Shown piece by piece: positions 38,901 through 50,900 of a stretch of 64,000 nt of DNA. Below the pieces are notes generated by a model that saw nothing but the letters and a program-made list of their open reading frames with translations, ran no database searches and was not told where the DNA came from. The translations under genes were made by a program, and so were the position numbers. The first letter of the stretch is position 1; each line of letters begins with the position of its first letter. The DNA lies in NCBI GenBank assembly GCA_947247005.1, contig OX365955.1, forward strand, positions 33,893,822 to 33,957,821, written 5' to 3'. The DNA is from Spisula solida. Taxonomy: Eukaryota > Mollusca > Bivalvia > Venerida > Mactridae.

Positions 38901-41900
38901 CCAAAATGTCCAAGTTCAAAATGGGCCATAACTCCTTACACAATATTCCTATAGTTATATAAGTTGACCAATGATGTTAAGTATGACTACCAAGTTGCAT
39001 TACAATAGCATGTAGCATAAACAAAATATTTAACTTTTTTAAAAACATTAACCAAAATGGCTAAAGTTAAAAAGGGCCATAACTCCAAACAAAATTATCT
39101 TAGAGTAACTGAGTTATGCCCCTTGTCAAGTGGAGTTGGCTTATGACAATTAATAAGTGTGTCAATTTTCAATGCAATAGCATGGAAAGTAAACAAAACA
39201 TTCAACTTTTTTAAAAACTTTAACCAAAATGTTTAAGTTAAAGTGGGCCATAACTCCATACAAAATCATTTTAGAGTAATGCCCCTTGTCAAGTAGAGTT
39301 GACTCATGACAATCAATAAGTGTGTCAAATTTCAATGCAACAGCATTGATAGTAAACAAAATTCAATTTTAACCTGAATGCCCGGACAAAAGTACAGACA
39401 ATTCAATATAATATGCGACCCTCCAGGGCATAACTTCAAAAATATGAAATGAAGAGTTATGGTGCTTGAGCACTGCACTTCCCTTCAATGGGATATCATA
39501 TATTCACATATGAAGTTTCGAATTGATATCTCTTATAATTATACTGTATGAGTTATGGCTCGGAAAAAATTTAAGAATGAAAAATTACAAAGGGAATAAC
39601 TCCAATAAGAGGGTCATTGGCCCTAAAGCGCTCACCTGATGACTAGCAGTTTAGGCAGAATCAGTATTTGTTATGATTATATGACCTTAATATTTTATTA
39701 GATTTTACAGTGAAACACTTTGTGGCCAGGTTTAATAAATATGAGGTAAAAAATTTGACTTCTAAAATATAAACAAGGGTTTCCTTTGATGTGACCTGGT
39801 AACCTAGTTCTTAACTCCAGATGACCTAATTTCAAACTTGACCTAGAATCTACAGAGACAAACAATGTGACCAAGTTTTATAAAGATTAGGTTAAAATTG
39901 TGACCTCTAAGAGTGTTAACAAGGTTTTTCTTCAATGTGACCTGGTGACCTAGTTTTTGACCCCCAGATTATCAAGTTGCAACTTGACCTAGATTTCACA
40001 GAGACAAACATTGTGACCAAGTTTCCTAAAGATTATAAATGTCAAACATGTGACCTCTATAGTGTTAAGAAGGTTTTTCTTTGATGGCACAGGGCTGTCA
40101 ACAGAGTCAAATTAAAAATCCTGAAAATCATACGCGGCCGGCCATTTTCGCCAAACAAAAGGCTGTCAAGCACATTGTTTTTATATTTAACTCAGTTTGT
40201 AATGAATAAAATCCTTCAGTGAAGATTAAATCAACTATAACTTTGCCAATTCTTGAGATATTTTCATCAAATAACTTTAATTTTTGTCAGAAATCATAGC
40301 TCTTTCAAGGAATATTAACACCCCTGTGATGTGACCTGGTGACCTAGTTTTTAACCCAAAATGACCTGATTTCGAACTTGACCTAGATTTCACAGATACA
40401 CACATTGTGACCAAAATATTAGGCAAAAAACTAAACCTCTAGAGTGTTAACAAGGTTTTGACCCCAAATGACCCAGTTACAAACTTGACCTAGATTTCAT
40501 ATAGACAAACATTGTGACAAAGTTTCATAAAGATTAGGTTAAAATTGCGACCTCTAGAGTGTTAACAAGTTTTTTCTTCAATGTGACCTGGTGACCTAGT
40601 TTTTGAGCCAAGATGACCCAATTACGAACTTGACTTAGATTTCATAGAGACAAACATTGTGACCAAGTTTAAAAGAGATTAAGTGAAAATTATGACCTCT
40701 AGAGTGTTAACAGTCCAATTGTTGACGGCGGACTATGGACAAAAGGGTGATCACAATAGCTCACCTTGAGCACTTCGTGCCCCGGTGAGCTAAAAATATG
40801 CAATTAAGTGTTATGGCTCTTGTGCACTGCACTTCCCCTTTATGAGATCTATGCACCTACAAAGTTTCAAATCAATAGGTGTAATAGTTTGAGTTATCAT
40901 CCGGACAAAAATATATCGGACGGACGGACAAAGCGGCGACTATATGTTCCCCCAAATTTTTTGGGGAGCATAAAATGATAATTGAAATATTGGCAATTAA
41001 AGCATTGAAAATTTGAGACATAAAGCAGTAGGGGAGGAAACCCACAAACCACATTCTCCCTATCTACTACCAGCTGTATGTCAAACAGCCGTGCGTTCAG
41101 GGAAGCTAGTTAACATTTTACGTTGAATAATCACGATATTTGTCGCTTTAATCCTACGTTGAATGCTATGTTTGGCACAAACCATTTGAACGTGTAAAAC
41201 CCTGTTTTTTCCATTCTCAGTTCGAAATATGTTCAGGTGCACAGGCTTTACTATTTATAAATCATTGTTTGCTTCCCGTCAGCCATTCTGGTATGATATA
41301 CCAATTTAGGCGCACCACCTCAGTCTATGGTAAGCTAAACTTCGCTCAAGTGACAAACCTGGGTTTTTTAACATAGCATTCAACCAATCACATATACGAA
41401 ACATGACAAACGTAACCCCACATAATCCTTCGTTGAACGCAAGGCAGGTGTTTACAGACCGTAGACTAATATTACAGTACACCATAACTTTAACATGCAC
41501 CAGTAAGTAGTGTAAATATAAATATTTCCATCCATCATATAGAGGGTAGCGATACCACATGGCTTTTGGCTACAGTTACAAGTAGAAATTTGTAAACATC
41601 GGTACAAAAATATAGCCATAAGTATTTTATTTCTTCATCGATTTCTATAAAATATACGCCACACTAAGGGGAAAAGTATTTGCTTTCCGTGAAATAAAAG
41701 ATATTTTTCAGCAGTTTTACCGATTTTTCCTTTACCCTGTGAAACCTACACGTTCCACGGTTTCACAAGGTAATGAACAAAACGGCACAGCTGCGGAAAA
41801 AGGTTTTACATTTCACAGAAAGCAAATAATTGTTCCCTTAGCGTGGCGTATATTTCATAGAAATCGATGAAGAAATAAAATACTTATGGCTTTTTTATTT

Positions 41901-44900
41901 TCCAATGTTTACAAATTTCTTCTTGTAACTGTAGTCAAAAGTCACGTGGTATTGCTACACTGATATAGATAACATAAACCATCTACACTCATCAGGGGTG
42001 TCAACAGAGCCAAATTAAAAATCCTGAAAACTTGTATGCGGCCAACCATTTGAGCCAAACACGAGGCCTTCAACCACACTGTTTCCATATTTAACTCAGT
42101 TTATATTGAATAAAATCCTTTAGAGCAGATTAAATTGACCATAAATATGCCATTTCTTGAGATATTTTCATCGAATAACTTTAATCAGAAATGATAGCTC
42201 TTTCATGATAGACAAATCTGGAATACTGGATAAATCTGAAATATTGACACCCCTGCACTCATATTGATCTTGTATTAAATGACATAGTCCTAATAAAATT
42301 CATGGGTGAAAGTTGATTTATTGTTGGTGCATAAATCCCTTGTGGGTTCATGTCAAAGCCCTTGCCGGCAGTCCAGTAGCCCACCAAGCTCTTAGAATTT
42401 AGCTAATTTCAAAGCCTTTGTCTAGTTATGGAGAAAAGGCATTTCAAATTTGTGCATGTGAGTTTTTACCAGAAAATAATGACTCTAGCGAATTAAAAAA
42501 TATCATTTCAAGAAGTATGACGAAAGGGCTGTTGCAGAAAAAAGGCCTGGGGGCAAGACAAGACAATCCACCATACCTTCTGCCCACTTACTTCTTGCCT
42601 ACACGGTAATTTATCCTTTAACAGCCCTAGATGCCTTATATCAGCAAGGATTTTCTACACCAATATTTAAAGACAAGTGGGTAAACATGAATGGAGTAGG
42701 AACATTATAACTCATTCAATATGGGGGGAGTCATAATCCCAGTGGAGACACCAACCCCTACCAACAAAGGGATGTAAACATTGCCAACATAGGGAAGTAA
42801 AATAAACATACTGCCTGGTGGTGGAGGCTGCTCGTATACCACATACTCTCCACCTTTATATGATAACATTGTATTATAAATGTACATAAAAACCTTTAGC
42901 TCAAAACCATGACCAATCTGACTGAACCAGTGAGCACCGGGGTCAGGGCAAATTTTTTATGCTTGGCACCTAATTTGAAATTCTTAAAAGATATTACTCC
43001 GTGCCATAATTTAAAGCTGTAAAACTTGAAAGCTTTTGCTTTAAAATCAATGTTTAGCTCCTGTGGCCTAGTCATGTAATTAACCCGAACCTTTAGAAAA
43101 AATTAGATCACCAAAGGACAATTCCAGTGAAGTTATGCAAAAGAATTTCATTAGCAGTTTAGAAGATATTATTTATCATGTAAACATGTCGTCATGTATG
43201 CATGGTTATATGATACAGAGCTGCATGCAGGTTACATATATATGATAGATTACATGAGGGGCCATGATGCCCGTAAATCGCTCACCGGAGATACCATGTC
43301 CCTTTGTAAGCATGAGCAAAATGTGAATTGTAGGGCAAATGACCAGTCTTATCTTTGGCTTAACTTTTTGGGAATCCATCGAAAATGCTCTTAATGCATC
43401 AATATAGTTGGTCTTGCAATTTCTGTAGAGTTTCCTATGTAACTCTTTTATAGCAGAAAGAGACCCATGGGGTGGGGCCAACTTTAACTCAGAGACATAA
43501 ATTGAACACAATTGGTAGAAGACCCACGTTAGGGTTCCTAGCATTTTATTGTTAGATGTTGCCTTGTAGTTCAAGTTTTCCCAAGAGGCTTAGATGACCT
43601 CAGGATGACAAGCTCTACCTTAAAAGTATTTGTTTATCCCAGATATAATGCAAGGTGATGACAGACAAAGATTACCACAAGAGTTCAACATTGAGCACTT
43701 GGTACTCAGTTGACTTTGAAAGCAGACAGAACTACCTCATGCAGTTTGAACCCCCTGCAATTTAAGCCAGTAACCAGACACTTACTTCCTGGTGGCAGAG
43801 GTTCATATAATCTGTTATCTGAATAGTTTAGTATTCCGTGAGTTTACAGTCAACATGCATACAGCTACATAATAGTACCAGCCCAAATCTCCTGAAGAAT
43901 CTCAACTAGAAATCTCAGCTCAAATTGAGATTTTGCTCAAATCAGAGTCTGCATTTTAGGTAATTCAGAAATTCAAACTCCTGAAATTTTATTGTAATAA
44001 AATCAGAATGTTTCTGTTTTGTGATGCCAATTTTGAGTCCAGCCTTTCATGAAAGGTAATATACAATGTATATACACATGGCTATATTTGAGGAGAGATT
44101 AAGCTCAGATTCTCCGGGAGATCAGGGCCAGGCTCAAGTCTCAGTATACTAGACAGGCAGAAACTCCTAAAAATGCTATAGCATTCCTTGAAGTGTCTAC
44201 ACAATGCTGTACGGCAAAAGTGTGTTATTAAAAAAAAAAGTGTTACTTAAATAGTGTTAAAATAACAGCAGAATAAACACAAGGAAAGTTGGAAATTCTA
44301 AAAACCTGAAATCCTCAAATTTTGACAGTTTATATATAAGGAAACAAGAGAAAACCTTACTTTTTAGTTCACTCAAAAACCTGAAGTTCAGGTATATGCC
44401 TGAAAAGTTTATCCCATGTTTATGTAAGAAAGAAAAGCAAAACTAAACAGTATGAACATAAAAGTGCTAGGATAGAACAAGAGGACCCAAAGGGCTCTAG
44501 GTTGCTCACCTGTCATAGAAGTGCAATGCAAGCACCTATGGTGACCTAAGTAATCATTTATATTTTATGAATTCAGAAAAAATCTGTCTCTATTGCAAGA
44601 TTTAATATGATTGGACCTTGTGACCTAGTTTTTTTACCCCAGATGATCCAGTTTCGAAATTTACCTATATTTCATGGAGACAAACATTCTGACCAAGTTT
44701 CATCCAGATTGGGTCATAATTGTGTCCTCAAATGTGTTCACAAGCTTTTTCTCAGATTTGACCTAGTGACATGGTGTTTGACCCCAGATGACCCAGTTAC
44801 AAACTTGACCTAGATTTCATAGAGACAAACATTCTGACCAAAATTGATGAAGATTGGGCCATAAGTGTGGCCTCTAGTGTGTTCACAAAAATTGTGAAGG

Positions 44901-47900
44901 GACGACGGACGGACAAAGAGTGATCACAAAAGCTCACCATGACACTTTGTGACAGGTGAGCTAATAAAAACACAACTTGGTAGGAATAATTTGATCTTGT
45001 TAGCATTATATGAGGATTAGCATCTATCCGTTCATACCTGGTCCTGGCGGGCCACCCGGTCGGACACCAGGTGGTGGTAACCTATGATCAGGCCGTGGCG
45101 GCATTCCTGGTGGTGGTTGTCCCATTCTAGGAGGCGGCAAACCAGGAGCCATATTCATAGGTGGTCCTGAGACAGGAGGCATTCCAGGACGTTGACCTGT
45201 CAACAAGATAAAATACTTCTGTCAACAAGATAAAATACTTCTGTCAATAACTCATTACATGAATACATTATTCTATATTTGGGTTAATTATGAAACAAGT
45301 TTTATCACTTGTATTTTAAGCATACATCATTCCTGATGTGTGACGATATCCATCACCATGAACAGAAGCTAGTTTTCCAGTATGACCTCACCAGGGAGCA
45401 AACCCTCCACCTTCTGCACTGGAGGAGGATGCTCTATCATTACTGTGATTACAGAATGTATCGTTAGGCTAGCAAGGTTGTTACAGAATTCTTGGAAAAA
45501 CCATCAAGCAGAAATATCCTTCTAATGTGGGGAAAAAATCATATAAACCAATATTTTGTACCTATTGATCCGCCTAGGTCGGGTTGGCAAGGTTATGCTC
45601 TTGGATATTATACTATGACAATATGAAGTTACATCTCACTGAGAATTTAATTGATCAACAACAATAAATCAATGTAAAATACATTCCAAGAAGTGTAAAC
45701 GCTAAACACCAGACTGAAGTCATAGCGAAAGCCATCATACAGGAATTAGCATTATAAAATTGCACACAATCAGAGTTATCCTTGCAGCCATAATATGGAG
45801 AAAATGACAAACTAGTAAAATCAAGTTTTAACTCACCAGGCATCATCCTACCTGGGAAGAAATTAGGCGGAGGCCCGGATGTTACAACTGGTGGACCCTG
45901 TTGTGGAGGGGGTCCTGGCATATTGAGAGGAGGGCCTTGAGGTCTTGGAGGAAATGGATTAGGGGGTCCAGGTGGTCCCCCAGGTCTAACACCAGGTTGT
46001 TGTGGTCTAGGGGGTGGCTGTTGTTGTGGTGGAGGCTGTTGCTGCTGAGGAGCTGGAGGGCCCCTAGGTGGTTCACCACGATTGTCTCCACGCCCGCGAC
46101 CTGTATATATACAAGTACATATAAGACAACATGCTCATATCCGTGGGATCAACAATTATCCATCAACAAATACAGTTATATCAATAAATAAGCTTTAAGT
46201 CAATCATGTTATAAACAGAAATCATAAGTATAAATTTACATTTAAATCTCAAAACTTAAGACAAGAGGGTCCAAAGGGCCCTAGGTCGCTCACCTGTCGT
46301 AGTAGTTCACGCAGGCTCCTAAATGGTAATAAAGTAAATGCAGCCTCTATTGCATGTACAAGCTTACATATAATTTTCATCAAGTCTCCTTAAGCGACCA
46401 TGTAATTTAACTAACATAAACCCATATTGAAGTTTAAGCCAAGTTTTGTCTATATTTTGACCTAATGACCTAGTTTTTGACACCTGATAACCCTATATAA
46501 TTTCACCTAGATTTTGTTGAGATGATCATTATGACCAACTTCCATAAAGATTAGTCAAACATTGAGACCTCTAGTGACTACACAAGCTTTTTCTATGATT
46601 TGACCCAATATCGAATTTGACCTAGATTTTGTTGGCATAATCATTGTGACTGTAATCATAACGATTAGATAAAAATTGTGACCACTAGTCAGTGTTCCAA
46701 ATCGGACTAAAATGACTATCTATAATCAAATCGAATTTTCATTTCACTATCGATTGATTAATCGATTATGCTATCACAAACTCGAAGGAACAATTCCATA
46801 GTGGACTATATTGAAAATGGATATTGCTGTCAAATATGTAATCCGCAATAAATAAAGTTGTTATTATTGTTATTATTATTCATAGCTATTCAAGTTCCAA
46901 TGCCGAATGCTTTGTTATTAAGTAAAGAATTAACTCAAATGGCCTTTTGAACTTATTTTAACAATTAATCTAGACCCAATAACCCCAGTCACAGGACCCT
47001 ATATATAAATAACTCAATAGTTTGGAGTGTCCTTTTCTAAAACCCTGAGGAGCCCTTCCCCCAACGCATAGATGTTAATGATATTATGCAGCTCCTGTAG
47101 AATTAAGGTGTTTATTGCTTTTAATTAATGGTAATTTTTACATAAATAAAGTCATGTTCAAATTATTTAGATCAAGTAAGATTTTAAAGAAAAGTTTAGT
47201 TAAAACCAAAATGGATACTCTGAAGCAAGGCTGTAAGACCTCTACAGATTCAGGAGACCAAAATAATACAAAAACTATATGTATAATTTTCATGTTTCTA
47301 AACACATCTAGATGTATTAAAATACTACTACAGTGTACAGTAGTTCTACTTTCTATTTATTTAATGTTGCGAAAATATATGACATTCAAAAGTAACATAA
47401 TTTCAGTTGCTACTGACGGCAAAAATATCAAATTACTTACACAAAGTTATTGTTTAATTCCGGCTGCCTGATTTGAATCCAACGTAAAAATAACAAATCT
47501 GGTTTTACAACACTAATTGGTTTTATTTACAGACACTCACAACAACAGTGTAAATCAATGCACAGTAAATAGTTCTCGAGGCAATATTAGTTGATAGACT
47601 CCTCCTTCCAATAGAAATGTATAGGCACTGGTAAGCAGAGTTTATGAACAGGACTGTGGACACACGCATTGCAAAAGTTATGATTTAATGATTCCAAATG
47701 TGATAGGCCTGTGTGTCATATTTAATGTAAACACATTTATTGCTGAATGGCGGCGCTAGGGTTTATCAAGCACAGTGCAAATTGATTCAATCAGAATGAT
47801 AAAAGTTACAAGTTTTTTTAAAGTGGGAATTTTAATTTAAAATTGGGGGCAATGGATCTTATTTTTGATTGGCATGGGTTCATTCAACTGGCAGCCCATT

Positions 47901-50900
47901 ACTGGCGGCTATCGATTGTTCTAATTAACTATCTATCAATAGTCGGCGATTTCAACATTACAGCGACGATTGTTCGATTGTCGGTGACTATCGTCGGATT
48001 ACTACCTCTAGTGACTACACAGGGTTTTTCTATGATTTCACCTAGTGACCTAGTTTTTGATCCCAGATGGCCCAATATCAATCCTGACCTAGATTTTGTT
48101 GAGATGATTATTGTGACTGAGTTTCAGTATGATTAGGTCAAAATTATTACCTCGAGTGACTACGCAAGGTTTTTCTATGATTTGACCTTGTGACCTAGTT
48201 TTTTACCCCGGATGACCCAATATTGAACTTGACCTAAATTTTTTTGAGATTATCATTGTGACCGAGTTTACAAAAGATTAGGTCAAAATTGTGACCTCTA
48301 GTGTCTACGAAAGCAAATTGTGGACTGACGACGGACAGACAAAGTGTGATCACTAAAGCTCACTCTGTCACTTTGTGACAGGTGAGCTAAAAACAATAAA
48401 CAAGGGTGAGGTTCTATACACATTTTCATGACGACAAATAGAGACAAGGAGACTAGTAGGTTATCATTACAACTGATAGCATTAATCACAGAAATAAATT
48501 AAGACTATGAGTGCAGTGTTTCAATTTGGTGCAAGTCCCGGCACGGCACCCTGACTGGGTTTCGTTCAATTTTGGAAAAACTTTATTTTACATAGTTGAA
48601 CTCAAGTTCAGTTGAAGGGCTTTATCATTTTCAAAATGAAACACTACAGATATAACATATTACCAGCATTTCCATTCTGTTGCGGTGGTGGTTCACCTTT
48701 CCTGGCTTGAGCCTCAAAATTACTGAGTGCTTGCTTGTTACAGTGTGTCACCATAGGAGTTTGTCCATGTAAATCTTTCCTCGGAAGTTTGTCAAATATG
48801 GCGCGAGATGACATCTCAGATTTCACAATAACAATGGCAAAACTGTAAAACATTTATAATACATCATCACTGAAAGCCTTGTAAATACTTGAATTGATAT
48901 GATGCATGTTGGGACTTCCCTATGATATAATGCATGTCCAGTGGTTCCTTTTGACCCAGGAGTAGGGGTTTTGACCCTTGAAATTTCAAGGCCTTTGCCA
49001 AACTTGTATGATGCTGCCATCATGCATGTTGAGTTGTTGAGACTGAGGCTATACAACTTATTATCAGCCTATTTAGCACAACTACGTTACTTTAGCATCC
49101 ATTTTGACCTCTACAAATACTACTTTGTACAGGTTCAGTAGGATGCAATCAAGCAGAAATGAGAAGATGAAGTTATGAGTCCCAGTGAAGGCTCAGAGTT
49201 TTGTTTACTATGATGGCATCAAGCTCCATTAACAGTAATCAATGAAGCTCTGGTTTGAAATGAATATTCTTTGTTCATGACTTTAGGTGTTAAGACAATG
49301 ACATTGTTTAACAAGACAAGAAATACATAATTATAACCCACAGCCATTCCATGTGCAAAGTGGTATTGATAAATTAACATGATTTCCTATATATTGAAAA
49401 AGGTTAGTGACCTTTGACATTTAGAGTCTAGTGAAGGTCAAAGTTATAATGTTAGCATTTCCTGCTTGACCTTCAGATCTACAGAGAAATTCAAGCTCAA
49501 AACTTCAAAAGGTTGCATGTTGGTTGAAGAGAGAACACGGAGGTATAAATGTTCTGATAACCCCTATAACTGAGTTACAGTGAAACATGTCATACATCAC
49601 TAATCACTGCTCCTTGCTTTTAGTACCTCATTTCAAGAATTGCCTTGCAGCTTGGCTTAAATGCACAACAGAAGAGTGGCTACCCAATGCCAACTAAAGT
49701 CAGACCAAGTGGTCTACCCAGGGCCAAGAAGTCAGGTGGAATAGTCCACCCAAAACAGAGTTGGAAAGTCTCCCCTGAGTTACTAAAGAGTTGGTAGGGC
49801 TGTCTATCCAAGGCCAACAAATAGTTGGCCAGTCTTCCCAGGTCTAACAAAGTGTCAGTTGGGCCATAGAAGAGAAAGACGGTCAATCCAGAGTTAACAA
49901 ACATTTCCAATTTACAAAGCAATGTGAGAAGCCTTAAGGCAGAATATCAAATCCTACTAAAATCAAAATCTTCTAAGATATAAGCATAGATAATGAGTGG
50001 TGTCAAATGTCAAGTTTTCGCCTATTTAGGCTTCCTCTTTAAATTTACCCTTTTGATTGTCCATTGGCCCTGTTTTCATAAAACTTGATTTCCAGGAGGT
50101 CGTGTACACCAATACTGTTGAGAGCATCTGTTAAATCTTGATCAGTTGTCCACTAAAATCAGTAATAAAACATACAAACAATATATAACAAGACTGTGTT
50201 TTTGTCCAATATATGAAACTTTATAACAAAGATTTGAAATATAACACAAGTTTGTACCTAACTGTAGAATGACATGCAGGGAATAATCGTAGCCTGTAGA
50301 ATGACATGCAGGGAATAATCGTAGCCTGTAGAATGACATGCAGGGAATAATCGTAGGCCTTGATAGAAATGAAGTATTGAGGTTAAAGAGTGTCTGTTTT
50401 CAACTTGGTTGATGTTACTAAGCATGACAAGTGGCAGATTATAGAAACATTTTGAAATTTAAATCATGATGAGTTTAGTATGTAAATGGCTGATGCCATG
50501 TGGAAAATAGTTTTTCAGACTGACAGATTTGAAAGGCTCATCAGACTGAACGTCGCAACAGATTTTACCAATTTGCCAGAAGTCTGATAAGACAAACATT
50601 TGATATATAGCTAGAATCACTTACCCAAGTCAAGTTACCAACATAGACACTGAATCTTTTACCAGTATAGCCAGCTGGTACAGATGTTGGCACATTACTC
50701 TTCTTTGGTTCATCAGAAGAATGATCTCTGGACTGAAAAACATTCAATCAAGATCAGAAGAATGATCTCTGGACTGAAAAACATTTGATCAAGATCAGAA
50801 GAATGATCTCTGGACTGAAAAACATTTGATCAAGATCAGAAGAATGATCTCTGGACATGAAAACATTCAATCAAGATCAGAAAAATGTTTTTTGATCAAG

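Larger units (their letters stand above)
38479..40976 (+). mobile_element. Non-coding element, CTCCCC family, interrupted by others
   Basis: Head ACAAGAGCCGTCAGAGACGG (palindromic CCGTC/GACGG) with GATGCTCCCC; core units 'aataactccaaaaatatgca' of about 130 bp; tail GGACGGACGGAC, hairpin TATGTTCCCCC / GGGGAGCATA, then AAAAT. The core is interrupted by a second ACAAG element (38,829-39,437) and by copy A7 (39,606-40,793). Confidence 0.8.

Noticed and set aside
47115..47471. 118-residue + strand frame inside the hAT-like insertion
   Set aside because: AT-rich, no transposase or other motifs, no sign of constraint.
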